DNA of 64,000 nucleotides, from assembly GCF_040954645.1 (NCBI RefSeq), contig NC_092809.1:130623914-130687913 (forward strand). The letters run 5' to 3'. The position numbers were made by a program, and so were the translations under genes. Below the pieces are notes generated by a model. The model worked only from the letters and a program-made list of their open reading frames with translations. It ran no database searches and was not told the origin of the DNA. Position 1 is the first letter of the stretch; each line of letters starts with the position of its first letter. Origin of the DNA: Diabrotica undecimpunctata. Its lineage: Eukaryota > Arthropoda > Insecta > Coleoptera > Chrysomelidae. Shown here in pieces: positions 1-12,603 of this stretch.

Positions 1-736
1 ACAGTGACGCAGATATCGTTAAAATCATTAAAATAAGCCGTCACAAGGTTTTGAGGCAGGCCAAGGCTCACAAAATATGTAGCGTCATCTGATAAAAGCA
101 GTTTTTAATCAGAAATACATATTAAAGTTTCATTACACACACACCAGAACTCTGTAGATTACGCCTTGTATATTTCTGCTTATATTTTATTCCAATATCA
201 TACATTTTATCTAAACATACTGAATGAAAACAAAATTCCTAATAGATGTATATCAGTAGATCAAGCGCGACTTGCATACCAATAAAATAACTTTCAACAG
301 CGTCACATTATGTGAAATGTTTTATTTGATTTTAATCCATACCATATCAACTAAGTTACATAACATTCACGTTTGTCTACACTTGAAAAATAACATTAGC
401 TAAATGTACTAGTATCGTAATTTTGCATCTCAACATCTAACATGCTATTACCTATAAACAAACCGTAGAAGATATTTTATCTTAATACAAGTTCCTTATA
501 CTAACATAGATATATAGTAATTTTAATGACCAATATTACGGGATAACACAGTTATGTATAGATTTTCAAAATAAAATTTATATTTATAATCCTATTCGTT
601 TTTTGGCATTGGGGAACATTTCATTATTTCTAGAATTAACTTTTTGTATATTGTACAATAAAGGTTTGAATAAAGGATTACAATCATATCGTCTAAGGTT
701 CCATCAGAGCACAGATTTTACGTATACACATACAGA
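1..736. other. No gene recognised
   Basis: AT-rich sequence with stop codons in all frames and no recognisable protein motif, RNA gene or repeat boundary. Confidence 0.5.
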
Positions 737-916
737 TATACAGGGTGTGGCATTATTGCGAGCAAGTCCAATTACTCATTTGTCGTAACATATACGAAAA
801 AAAATTATTTTGGTAAAAGTTGGAGAATAGAATACTTCAAATATACTGGGCCACCTATATTGCACTCATATTGACAGGTTGGAATACTTTTCTTTTTTAA
901 AAGAGCACCCTGTATA
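737..916. repeat. Short MITE with TACAGGGTG termini
   Basis: A 180-bp segment begins TATACAGGGTG and ends with the exact inverse CACCCTGTATA. The inside is non-coding. The size, terminal inverted repeat and TA at both edges fit a miniature inverted-repeat DNA transposon. The same terminal word occurs near 2808, 44595 and 44725. The parent family is not identified. Confidence 0.55.
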
Positions 917-1029
917 TTTTTACTTTTGAAGATTCTTCTCGGTGTTCTCGTTTTTGTAATATAAGGTTTTGCAATGTTATACGAAGTAGTTTACGAGTAG
1001 TAATTAGTAATAAGCAGTTAGTACGAAGT

Positions 1030-2395
1030 AGTAATGGCAATTAAAAAGCTAAAATTTAGAAAATCAGAAGGAAAAGATGAATTACAGCTAAAACGGGAGA
1101 ATTAGGAACGGAAGTAATGCTTAGAACTTGCAATGAGATCTGGAATACCGGAAAGTGGACAAATGACTGGGGTAAACTCACGTTTATTCCCATATATAAA
1201 AAAGGTTCACCGACAGATTGCAGTAATTACCGTACAGTAGCATTGATATCACACGCGAGCAAAGTACTTCTAACCATCATCAATGAAAGACTAAAATCAA
1301 TTATCTTATCACAAATTCCCCAAGAACAATGCGGATTCGTCCCAGGCAGAGGAAAAAGAGAACATATTCTTAATATTCGTCAAATTATCGAAAAATCTTA
1401 AGAGTTTAACATAGAAACATATTTATGCTTTGTTGATTATTCCAAGGCCTTCGATGTCGTAAAATGGGATAACATGTGGCATATACTTAGAGAAATGATT
1501 ACGCCAGAATATCTAATCTATGTATTACAAAAACTTTATGTAAATAATAATGCTAATGTAAGAGTTAATAATGTGGTTTCGAAAAACTTCAAATTAATAT
1601 CTGGAGTTCGACAGGGATGCATAATATCCCCTAATCTATTCAATACATATAGTTAACATATTATGCGTCAAGTTTTTGACGAATGGCAAGGTGGAGCAAC
1701 GATAGGAAGAAGAAAAATCAAAAACCTATGTTATACTGATGACACTGATATATTGGCGTCGTCAGCAGAAGAACTGGAACAAATTATGAATAGGCTAGGC
1801 ACGGTGAGTACGAAATATGGTTTGAAAATAAATATGCAGAAAACCAAAGTGATGATCATCGGTGGAATCAGAAACAACCAGGCAGAGATAAGAATCGTGG
1901 AAGGTTACGAAGTGGTCAGGCAATTTAATTACTTAGGCTCCGTTATTACTAACAGTTCAGGATGCGAAGACAAGATCCGTCGACGCATCACAATGACCAG
2001 ATCGGCAACAGCCAAACTCACAAAAATTTGGAAGAACACTGGCATCACAAAAAACACAAAATTACGCCTTGTTCGAGCATTGATATTTTCTATCGCCACC
2101 TATGCTTCAGAAACTTGGACAATAAAAAAAGCCGATTGTTGAGCATACCATGGACCGCCCATCGCACAAATAACTTAATTCTAGCAGAACTTAACATAAA
2201 AACTAGACTGATCACAACTATTAACCAAAATATACTGAGATATTTTGGACATATAACTAGAAGAAGAGAAAGCATGGAGCGAATGATAATTGAAGGTAAC
2301 GTAGCGGGTAAAAGATCCAGAGGAAGATCTACAGTACGATGGTCGGACCAAATAAAGGCGAATATTATAAGAATAAAAAATGGTTAACAGAAATT
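1030..2395 (+). pseudogene. LINE reverse transcriptase relic (RTE-like)
   Basis: Decayed second half of a non-LTR retrotransposon ORF2, spread over several frames. In order it shows an RT start near IPIYKKGSPTDCSNYR (about 1185-1230), QCGFVPGRG (about 1328-1355), a LCFVDYSKAFDVVKW block (about 1425-1470), GVRQGCIISP (about 1603-1632), the catalytic box near 1729-1749 and the basic tail GKRSRGRSTVRW near 2310-2340. A TAA falls at 1399-1401, a stop breaks the frame near 1654, and a frameshift lies near 2140. The box reads YTDD where the family has YADD, so the copy is doubly dead. The endonuclease is absent, consistent with 5' truncation. The clade call rests on the short basic tail without RNase H. 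Confidence 0.8.
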
Positions 2396-3462
2396 AAAAT
2401 ATTAAACAGTTAAAATATAATTAAAAGAATTGAAATGGTTTCGGTCATGACTAAAAGGTTCGGAACCATGCTAAGTTACACGTTGGCTGGTAATGCAGAT
2501 CCAATGCTTACCGACGCTATGCCTGGTCTATGTCGACGCATGCGCAGTGTGTCTGTCTGGTTTGGGTGGCCCATACTCTACTAATAAAGTAGTTTCAAAG
2601 ATAATTACGTTTTTCTTTGTTAATTTCGTAGCAATATCATTACCCCACAGAATTGTAGTGATTTGACATCAAAAACCTATTTATGTTTTACGATTTTTAA
2701 TATAGCCTCTTATTGTACCAAATTAGTAACATAGCGAAATATTTAATTTTGGTATACATGATTGGTTAAAACTTGGAATGAGTATTTTCTGAGTTTTCTT
2801 AAATCGAACACCCTGTATTTTAATATTGTAATGCAATGTTATTTTATGGTACTTTATTATTTATTAAGCATCCCTATACCTAATTGCCTTCATTTGTGAG
2901 TTATTTGTGATTCTTTGAGCCAAACATTAATTGCAACATCAATTAGATGAAATTTTATTAGGTTGGTCGTGAAAATATTTAATGAAAAATAATTATTCGA
3001 AAAAAACAATACCCAATAATCTAGACTGATGCTTAATTTGTTAATATTAGATGAGATATCAAAATAGCTAGGTAAGTAGGTAAAATTTTTGGTGTGTACT
3101 TGTAAAAGTATTAACAAAAACTTGCTTAAAAGTTTGACATTCAACCTCGTATTTTTATGGTTCCTGTTGCTTTACTACTATCACTAACACGAATTTTTCT
3201 AAGCAGGAAGTTATTAATATGGTTTTGGTACTAAAAGAAGAAAAAGAATATTTTATCATCAACAGTTCCCTGATAGACGGCAACCAAGAAGAACGGTTTC
3301 AACGGACCGGACACAGAAATTATGAAAAAACTAATCTACTTTTAAGAACAAAATCTATTGCAAATAACAAAAATTAATTAAATGTAATCATCAATGTTAC
3401 TGAAAATCGGCATATTTGTACAAGGGAAATTGTAAGTATCAAATAATTACCTCCAAATTCAT
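2396..3462. other. No gene recognised
   Basis: No supported gene. A less AT-rich patch at about 2440-2590 has an open frame of about 46 codons that I do not recognise. A lone CACCCTGTA word lies near 2808 without a visible partner. Confidence 0.45.
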
Positions 3463-3729
3463 TCAAAATGTTTTACTTTTTACTGGTAGGCGAAAGTTCT
3501 TAACAGGGTGCATTTTTGGTCTTAAATTGTTAATAGTATAACTTAAAAAGTCCACAGAACCCACTGCAGGAACCTTTTGCTCTTCCATCCATTTAATGAA
3601 CTTGTCATATTCTTTTTTATAAGCATCTTCCGATTTTTGTGTTATTAACCGCGATTCTGATTTACTATTTAAGTAATCAATGTTAGAACTCATTTTTAAG
3701 CAATATGCAGTAAAGGAACCAGTATGCAA
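3463..3729 (-). pseudogene. Tyrosine-recombinase-like N-terminal fragment (Crypton relic?)
   Basis: An 88-codon minus-strand frame contains a helical core-binding-like segment (YKKEYDKFIKWMEEQKV, then VDFLSYTINNL). It resembles the N-terminal SAM-like domain of eukaryotic tyrosine recombinases such as Crypton-derived proteins in insects. The catalytic R-H-R-Y region is absent and the frame ends soon afterwards, so this is at most a truncated fragment. The assignment is from motif resemblance only. It could also be an exon of a host gene derived from such a recombinase. Confidence 0.35.
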
Positions 3730-4493
3730 CGGAAGGTATACTGATGTTCTTCACAAATTCAACTATTTTACATTATTAGCTCATATTTAAATTTTTTATA
3801 GTCATATATGATTTCAAAGTGTACCAATACAAAAAAAACACTTAAAGTATTCGTGGATAACTGGTCTTTAAAACACTTGCTCTTTTTCGCGCGGGTTTTA
3901 AAGACCTCAATATCCACTTATCGTCGGCGATCTGACAATACCTGCTAACTTACATTTTTTTTCAAAACTACATACGTTTGTTATGTCTAGAGCTTCGTAC
4001 AAATGAATCATTTATTGTAATAAAATCTGCTGTCTTTTAAATACAAGTCTGGGGACTTATATTACGGTCTAACAATACCTACTCATAACAAAATATCAGT
4101 TTAGTGGCGGCAATATCTGCTATCTGTCAGTTTGTCTACTGTCTGCACATTACACAAACACATACTTAGGTTAACATTTTGTCCGTTAGAAAATCATCGT
4201 GTATTCTATTAGTTAACTACTGAAAATTATACATACTCACTCAGTATACATTTAAAAACACTGTGGGGTAAGTAGGTTTGATTAACTATAAATATAATTT
4301 TAACTAAAATGTTTTATCTAGTGCGACGTAGATAGCAGATATTGCAAAGAAAATGTTACTATTTTAATTGCATTTAGCAGCTTCTGCCTTTATTATATTA
4401 AGTTAGACTTAGGAAATTAATTTTTTTTAAACAGTTTGGATACATAATTAGAGTAAGAATTACAGTTTTATTTATTTTAGAATAATACCTACC
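3730..4493. repeat. Recurrent TATCTGCTATC motif upstream of the DDE-like relic
   Basis: The non-coding stretch holds repeats of one word: ACAATACCTGCTAACT at 3935-3950, CAATATCTGCTATCTGTCAG at 4111-4130 and GATAGCAGATATTGC at 4331-4345. The last is the exact reverse complement of 4110-4124. Related words recur beyond the relic at 6384-6398 and 6421-6433. They may be subterminal binding sites of the element that carried the relic. Confidence 0.45.
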
Positions 4494-6320
4494 ATGCTGT
4501 CAACAGCACAAAAAATATACAACGCTGCTATCAAAGGCTCATTATTAGAGTCTTGTGAGGAACCACAAAATATTACCCCGACTAACTGCAATGTGTTATC
4601 AAAATCTATCTGTACACAAAATCAAGACGAAGAAGTAACTGATATTATTTACAATCAAACCACGGTACAAGTCAATGAAAAAGTTATTTCTTGGCTCCGT
4701 AATAATAAAATATTTGAAAATGGGAATACTCAAATCTTAAAAGAACTTACCAATGTAGACATAAAAAATATTCCAATAGTAATAGTGACTAATAATGAAC
4801 GAAGTGATGAACTATGTAGTTCCAATCAGGACGGTGATTTGATAATTCAACAGGATAATTCTGTTTTAAAAACACAAAAAATCGCAGAGCCTTGTACTAG
4901 TTTAGAGAGCAGAAATGTAGTTGAAACATCAGTTTCTAATTCAGAAAAACCCGAGTAGAGGTGACTCAGATGAAAACACAAAAACTACAGAGTAAATGCT
5001 TTTGAAGACAGTAACAGAAACTTAGAAATATTTTTCGAGAGTCTACCAGAACAACCTTCACAGGTTACAATGTTAATATGTTAGAAAAGATACAAACAAA
5101 CTGTATTTGGAACAAGAATTTACAACAATAAAACAGTTGCCTAATCTTTATGTTACGGTTTGCAAAGAAAAACATGTACAATTCGCGGGCATCAAAAAAT
5201 TTAAACAAGTGTTTACGGGTATGAATCTTGCCTTATTTTCCCCCAAAAAAGATCGTTGCGACTTAGGCATTGAACACGAAAAAAAATAATATCGACGAAG
5301 CGGTATGGAATAAACATACTGAAGAGAAAAACAGTGCTCGAAATGAACAACATGAAGATAAAGCTAAAGCTCATAAGAAAGAATGTATTATGCTCTGTAT
5401 GGACTTGCAAGCTGTAAAAGTAGCACCTTCACTAAATTCCACTAAAATATACTTCAAAACAAAGTTGGGATGCCACAACTTTACCATATATAACACTACA
5501 ACTCATCAAGCTACTTGTTACTGGTTTACAGAAGTAGAGTGCGGTTTGCAGCCTTCCACTTTTGTTTCTTGTTTAATGGATTATTTAGAGAGGCACTGCT
5601 TGAGAGAAAATCTACCTATCGTAATTTACTCAGACGGTTGCACATTTCAACCGAAACAATGTTATGGCAAACGCACTTCTTAATTTTGCAGTTAAATATA
5701 GAGTTTCAGTTACGCAAAAATATCTTACCAAAGGTCACACACAAATGGAATGTGACTCTGTACATAGCTGTATTGAAAGAAAACTAAAAAACAGGGTTAT
5801 TGAGTTACCAAGTGATTATGTTAAATCGTCGAAAGAGGCTAGAATAAAACCTGATCCATATGAAGTTATTCAACTAAGTCACGACTTTTTTAAAGATTAT
5901 GCCAGATAAGAACTGCCGCAGTACTCCACAATCAAACCTGGTAGAAATAATTTTGTTGTAGACATTAAAGCTTTATGGTATAATCCCGAAGGAATAATTC
6001 AATTTAAACTAAATTTTAACGAAGAATTTCAGCATCTTCCTGTTAGACCCAAAAACATTGAAACCAATATAGATTACCCAAAGCTATACAACAATCGTTT
6101 GGCAATCACTCAAAAAAATGGCTTCACTTACAAGATTTGAAGAGTGTCATATTACAAGAATGTCACATGTTTTACGATCTTCTCCCATATACAAAAGAAA
6201 ATTCTCCAAAAGGCCAAAAGGAAGAAATACAAACCCCACATCGAGCTTCTAAAAAAAACCAGTTCAAGATAGAAATAGTACCTAAACGATATTTTAATTT
6301 TATTTTTGTAACTAGATAGT
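4494..6320 (+). pseudogene. Decayed DDE/RNase H-fold-like protein, multi-copy insect type
   Basis: A broken gene over several frames. The first open stretch (4494-4958, 154 codons) is unrecognised. Later pieces carry FSPKKDRCDLG (about 5239-5271), LCMDLQAVKVAP (about 5395-5430), YWFTEVECGL (about 5518-5547), VIYSDGCTFQP (about 5620-5652), KGHTQMECDSVHSCIERKL (about 5730-5790) and, past a stop, DIKALWYNPEG (about 5962-5994). This order matches a family common in insect and cnidarian genomes, remembered by motif rather than by name. Spaced acidic residues (MDLQ, YSDGC, ECDS/IE) suggest a DDE-type nuclease. Frameshifts near 5285 and 5665 and stops near 4956 and 5907 make it non-functional. Flanking motif repeats suggest it lay within a mobile element. 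Confidence 0.5.
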
Positions 6321-6863
6321 TAAGTTTGAGAAATCATTTGTAAACACCATTTAACAGTTAATAATAAAACATATAAGTATCATGCAGTATCTGCTAACTC
6401 TAACAAAATCTGTGACAAAACCTGCTATCTGACATTATTTTTAATATTTTTAAAAAATTAAACTAAAAATATGTAGAATACCTGTATAATAATAAAATCC
6501 TTAAACTGTGTATAAGGTCAGGTGAAAACGATTTTAAAATTGGCAACGTTTTTTTTTTACTCCCTGTAAAAACTAAGTTTTCGCATATAGCAGGTCGTAT
6601 TGTGAGATCGCCAACGGTATACTTTATTTAGTACTCGTATACTATAATAGAAACTATTAGGGTTGCTGTTGTGACTGAGCGTTGAAATCATTAAGATAGT
6701 CTTCAATATAATAATTTTAAATAAAGGTGTACTAATACTAGGTGTAATATATTTTATAGATAATATTTCCAAAATTACATGATAAAACATATTTTTATGA
6801 AAAAAAAATGTTATACTACTTATAATTACTTTTTATGCCATTTGGCAGAACATTTCAAATGCC
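6321..6863. other. No gene recognised
   Basis: AT-rich non-coding DNA. The only structure seen is two copies of the CTGCTA-type motif at 6384-6398 and 6421-6433. The last three bases before the next element (AAC, 6864-6866) are its target-site duplication. Confidence 0.45.
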
Positions 6864-6866
6864 AAC

Positions 6867-9786
6867 TAGCCCAGTCTGGTTAAAAAAAAAGGTGGACAAA
6901 TGTTTCGCAGATATCTGAAGCTTTTAAGACATAGGTGGGGGATACTAGATGATGAAGAGATGAAAAGATACTCCTAGTTTTACCTTGCGTTGTTTTTAAG
7001 CAATAATTTATGGTCAAAATTTGATTTTTTGTCTATAAATTTTTTCCCTTATATTTTAAATAAACAATATTTATGTCATTTTTTTATGTCAAGAATATCT
7101 TTATTTTCCCGTTTTTTTTAATCAAAATTGATAAATAATTTACAGAGATATTTGCAAAAAAGCAGTTTTTTTGCACTAATTTATAAATTTTATTAATTTT
7201 TTTTTTAACAAAATAAAATGGTACTAATACATTTAAACATCAAGGAATTACCATCTTTTAGATTTGTGCGAAATTTCCCCCCGATCAGTCAAATATTTTA
7301 TAAGTTATTAAATTTGTTTATCCCTGAGGCTAATTATTTAAACTATTGAGCTTGCCCTATGCATGATGCTAGACACATTCAGCAAATTTCATAGGATTCT
7401 TTAAGACTTAGACTATCTCAGAAGTTAAATGCATATTGAGTTTTCATCGAAATTATTTACAAAATAAACGTTTGAAAAAGGGGTATGTTTTTTACTTATA
7501 AACAATTGTAATAACTTCTATATTTTTCAAGCTACAGACTTGTACGTACAACCATTGGATAGCTGGTAAAAAAGCTCACATTAAAAAATAAAAAACCTTC
7601 TATGACCAATATAAACGAAGTTAGTGACTATTATTAAAAAAATCATATCTCCATTGTTTATAAACATTAAGAAGTAAAATTTGCACAAATTTTGAATGAA
7701 AATCTAAACTTTATATTGAAACTTATAGCTATAAAATTTATATAATTTTTCGAAACGACGGTACTTTCGAAAGATCGACATAGGAAAGTGGAGAGGATAT
7801 CTGTTTCAGCTCCGTTTTTTTTTTCGGCATCGGAACTTCAGATTGCAACACGTAGGAAAAATTTACATTATCTCGGCTTCCTTTGCAGCTGCAAGCCCTG
7901 TTTTTTTATTCCGGGGTAGCTCGTCGAAATACATAGTTTTCACTGGCCGGAAAATATGGGAAAACTCGGAAAAATTGAGTCCATTTGAAATTCACCATAA
8001 ATACTTACTTTTTTTAATTTGATCGAATAGTCTGTCGCAGTATTAATAATGATGACATAATTTTCACCCCCCATAAATCTCGGAAAATCCCGGAAAATCA
8101 ACATATGTTTTTTCATTTTATATCAATGATGTAATAATACTTATATATTTTATAAATTAAATTTCAGGTAATTTTTTACACATTATATTATTATATTCCT
8201 TATATTAATTATAATTGTTTGTATTTTTATAATTAACAATATTGATTTTTATTCTATTTTTCTTACAAATATGATATACAATATTAATCTAATCGCCTTA
8301 CTGCTTTGATAAAATAAGTCGATTTTTTCATCACTTGCCTTATAAATTTTACAATGTTTATTGAACTTTACTTTTTTTATTTTCTTTACATACATTGGTT
8401 TAAAAGTTAAAATTTGGTTCATTTATTCGACTTCACTGTCAGGTCTGAACCTTTTTGTTGGAGGTTGTTTGTCTTCACTTATTAAGTCAGTCTTTCCATA
8501 CATTAACATATTAATGGGCGATCTTAATGCCAAGGTGGGTCAAGGTAAGGTAGGAGAACAAGTAGGAAAATATGGGCTTGGAAACAGAAATGACAGAGGA
8601 GATCGATTGATTCAATTTTGCCAAAGTGAAGACTTCGTGCCAAAGCGAAGAAACAACTTAACTCAGATAATCAATGCAACTGGGCCAGACATATTGAAAG
8701 AAGAAGTAGAATACGCAATAAGAAACGCTAAAAATGTAAAAGCAAATGGACCTGATGAAATTCATACAGAACTGTTGAAGCTTTTAAATGATAAATCCGT
8801 AACCATAATATTAAATTTTGCAGCGAGGAGCTAAAACAGTTTCCCCTCCACTTTCCTATGTCGATCTTTCGAAAGTAACTTCGTTTCGAAAGGTTTTAAG
8901 TTTCGAAAAATTGGATGAATTTTATAGCTATAAAATTCAATATGAAGGTTAGATTGTCATTCAAAATTTTTGCAAATTCTACTTCTTAATGTTTATAAAC
9001 AATGGAGATATAATTAACAAAAAAATTGTCGCTAACTTCGTTCCTATTGTTCATAGAAGGTTTATTTTTTTGTGAAATGTGAGTTTTTTACCAGCTATCT
9101 AATGATTGTACGTACAAGTCTGTAGCTTGAAAAATATAGAAGTTATTACAATTGTTTATAAGTAAAAAACATACCCCTTTTTCAAACGTTTATTTTGTAA
9201 ATAATTTCGATGAAAACTCAATATTCATTTAACTTCTGAGATAGTATAAGTCTTAAAGAATCCTATAAAATTTGTTAAATGTGTCTAGTATCATTCATAG
9301 GGCAAGATCAATGGTTTAAATAATTAGTTCCAGGAATAACTTTTAAACAGTTTGACCGATCAGGGGAAAATTTCGCACAAATTTAAAGGACTGTAATTCC
9401 TTAATGTTGAAATATATTAATAACATTTTAGTTTGTTAATAAAAAAATTAATTAAATTTATACATTAGTGCAAAAAAAACTGCTTTTTTCCAAATATCTC
9501 CGTAAATTATTTATCAATTTGAATTGAAAAAACGGGAAAATAAAGATATTCTTGATATAAAAAAAGGTATAAATATTGTTTATTTAAATTATAAGGGAAA
9601 AAACTTATGGATAAAAAATCAAATTCTGACCATAAATTATTGTTTAAAAAAAACGCAAGGTAAAAATAGGAGTATCTTTTTATCTATTCGTCATCTAGTA
9701 ACCCCCACCTATGTCTTAAAAGCTTCAGATATCTGCGAAACATTTTGCCGTGAAATCGATGATTTTTGTATAACCAGACTGGGCTA
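6867..9786. mobile_element. Foldback-type DNA element, copy 1
   Basis: A 2,920-bp element with very long terminal inverted repeats. The left arm is about 6867-7818 and the right about 8826-9786, diverged by scattered substitutions and small indels. Both termini read TAGCCCAGTCTGGTTA inward. AAC flanks it on both sides (6864-6866, 9787-9789), a 3-bp target-site duplication. A second copy at 48035-50826 confirms both boundaries. The roughly 1-kb middle is AT-rich with no intact ORF, so the copy is non-autonomous. Here the inner right part is replaced by a LINE fragment that copy 2 lacks. Superfamily is unassigned: a 3-bp duplication fits CACTA or Harbinger, but the termini match neither. Confidence 0.85.
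8495..8815 (+). pseudogene. LINE fragment inside foldback copy 1
   Basis: An open frame reads the RTE-like endonuclease motif ILMGDLNAKVGQ and RGDRLIQFCQ (about 8508-8630). It then jumps to RT-linker sequence ending ANGPDEIHTELLKLLND (about 8740-8795), so the LINE piece itself has a large internal deletion. Left and right of it, copy 1 matches copy 2 of the foldback family (AAGTCAGTC at about 8486; GCGAGGAGCTAAAACAG at about 8823). In copy 2 the corresponding interval is about 180 bp of unrelated sequence. The fragment therefore replaced part of the element's interior. Confidence 0.75.
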
Positions 9787-9789
9787 AAC

Positions 9790-10760
9790 CAACGTTGCAT
9801 TTTTCACGTTTGTAATACTCACATTTTCTCTGTTTGCCTTCGTTAGTTCTTTCCAAAACATGTCCTATTCGATTACATTCGATCTTCCGTGTAAGTCTTA
9901 AGGATTTTAATAAAGCAGGTCTTCAAGAAATTTTTGGATTACTAATAGGATTCTTTTAGCTCTAAATTTTATTCGATAATTACTTAACAATTTTCTTAAG
10001 AGGCTAATTTGAGACGCTAAGTTTTTTTGCGATACAATAAACGTTAGGAGATCTTCACTTAAGATCTTTTAAGCAGTGCTTTATGTTTTAAATTTGGTCT
10101 CATATTTTTAAAGAAATATTTTATATGCTCTGATTAAAAAGAAACTTGCACTGACTTTCTTTCAGTCTGACTGCATCTTTTTAAGTTTTTTTCTTTCACG
10201 TTTGAGTAAATGTATCTCAAATCGACCGGGAGCATCTTTCATGGTTATGTCTGTTAAAATATCATCGCCAATTTTCTGACAATCAGGTAGGTTATTGAGA
10301 TTATGTTTTGACTACATCCTATCGAGCCATTTTCCAAATCAAACCAAAATTCTTCGTCCTCTATTATATTTTCTATTTCCTTTTAACTCAAAAATATTTA
10401 AAACGCTATTGGAATAAGGCCTCAAATAATAGTAGGTAATAGAATATTACGAGTATACTACATAATATCATAAACACAAATTTAGAGCAAAATGGTGTTT
10501 TGTACCCAGGAATGCTATTTAAGGAAAGACAGGTCCTCAAATTTTTATTAAAATAATCTAGATTGAAATAAACTTAAACAAAAGCACAAAAGAAATAAGT
10601 AATCGTATATAGTGCAGCTACGTTACGGGATATAACAGTGAGTTATTCTTATTTTATATATCAAAAACATTTCAAAGCATACTGTTTGTAAGGTTAAGTG
10701 TCGGTTGAAAGGTCTGTTATCAGAATCATTTCTGGTTCTATAACTGGTTTAATTAAGTAC
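9790..10760. other. No gene recognised
   Basis: AT-rich sequence, stops in every frame, no recognisable motif or terminal repeat. Confidence 0.5.
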
Positions 10761-10762
10761 TA

Positions 10763-12470
10763 ATGAGTTTATCAAATGATATCAGATCCGATCTCAAACA
10801 TTTGTCAATAGCCATGAGTGACGATCAACAATCTCAAAACAAAACATCATACTCTGCTGTGCTTAATAATACTTCAATTCAGTTTCCTACTAAGAATAGA
10901 GTAATTTTATTTAATGCCTTATACTAAAATAGAAGAGTACTTAATAGCTCTTGGTGAAGTTGTTCATCCACGGAATATTTTATTTCCATCAAGACTATCA
11001 AATAACAGAATATCTTTCCAGCGAATCCTTGGTTGAGAATGTTATATCCACTTTAGCAGAAATAACAATAAAAGGTGAAAATCTAAAAGCCTGAAAATTA
11101 ATAACTCCGAACGAAAGACTGTTACTATCTAATGTTTGCCCTACCATTCCACAAACTCTAATAGAAAATGAGTTAATTAAATTTGGTCTTAAATTAATGT
11201 CTCATTTAACCTTCCTTAGAATAGGTAGTCAGCTCCCAAAATTTCAACACGTCTTCAGTTTTAGAAGACGAACATAATATATTCAACCACTTGAAGATGT
11301 AGACCTACGTTCTTCTTTCTAAATTACATATGAATAAAATTCGTATCGCATATTTTTAAGTTTAGATAAACTTTCATGTTTTATCTGTAAGCAAACAAAG
11401 TACTTTTCAGAAAATTGATTAAGTCATCACCAATCACAACAGCCAATACAACAACAACCACAAGAATCCTCCCAGTCTAACAAATCACCCTTAGAAATGG
11501 AACCAGATATTCCCGTCAGTAATTCTAGTACCGAAACTACACCTAACTAAGAAACAGATAAGAATTTAATACCTCTCGTACTTGGAAACTAATTGTATAT
11601 CTAAAGATCAGTCAACGACCAACAAGAAAACAATTTCGGAAATCAATACTATTCCATCTCCCACTAAAGAATTAAATAAGGAATTTAAAATCCCAAAACC
11701 AACCAAAAAGAAACAAAAAAAAAACAACCTGAAACTACCATATCAATTCAGGAAATGATGATGTCAACAAAAATAATATTTCACAATATGTCAAATAATT
11801 TTAACTTAACATATGAACAAACTCTTGACTTTTTGGAAATTACTCTAGCTAGTCCGATCCCCTCAGCTTACTACAAACATACGCAACGGATTTACCCAAG
11901 TTTATGAATATGATAACAACAATTAAGCTGTATTTTACAGAAAAAAGCATACAGATCAAAAGTACTAAAATAATAAACAAAATACAAAAAATGCTAAACT
12001 CAGATGATGATGCTAATCAAGACAGTGATACTACAACAAAGTCATCTCAAGAAATAAACTAAAATCTTCGATCCAATTCTTCAATCTATTATTTGTTTAC
12101 AAAAACAAACTTTAAAGGACAGCATAGTTATGACATAAGGAATTAATAATCTAATGAAAGCTAATTGGTATTTATTCAAAAAGTATAATCCAACAGAACT
12201 ACCATACCTTAAAAGAAGTCACCAAAAATCATCACATAGATAGACTTCTAAATTCGTTTATTTATATCACTAATTCATTTTGCTGGTGAAAGACATATAT
12301 GTAGGTAAAACACAAACTCTACATAAAATAAATTCATTACCACGGTGGAACGCAGAATGTACTGACATAATATAAAAACTCCTTTAACAAATTAAAACAT
12401 CACAAAATACCTGGAAATACCATAGGAATGTAAGAAATTACGGGCTCAAGCTAAAAAGAAATTACTTATA
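10763..12470 (+). pseudogene. LINE ORF1 (Gag-like) and start of ORF2, decayed
   Basis: From the ATG at 10763 a frame reads SDIRSDLKHLSIAM-type sequence, then FPTKNRVILFNAL (about 10881-10920). Across several frameshifts it continues with FPSRLSNNRISF, TPNERLLLSNVCPTIPQ (about 11105-11155), a PLEDVDL segment and a Cys-containing FICKQ segment (about 11380-11400) before a Gln/Ser/Pro-rich tail. This layout matches the nucleic-acid-binding ORF1 of insect I/Jockey-type LINEs. Near 12340-12470 a PRWNAECTDII segment followed by basic residues resembles the ORF2 linker between endonuclease and RT. No intact domain remains. The endonuclease appears deleted or unrecognisable. Confidence 0.6.
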
Positions 12471-12603
12471 ACCAACGGTTACCAACGTAAAAATAGCATC
12501 TAAGTTACCAACGATTACGACATAGTAACCTATATTTGGATAGTGATATCCTTTTTGGAGTGTTTTGCAGAAACTGTTAGTTTCATCTTTATACGGTTTA
12601 TTT

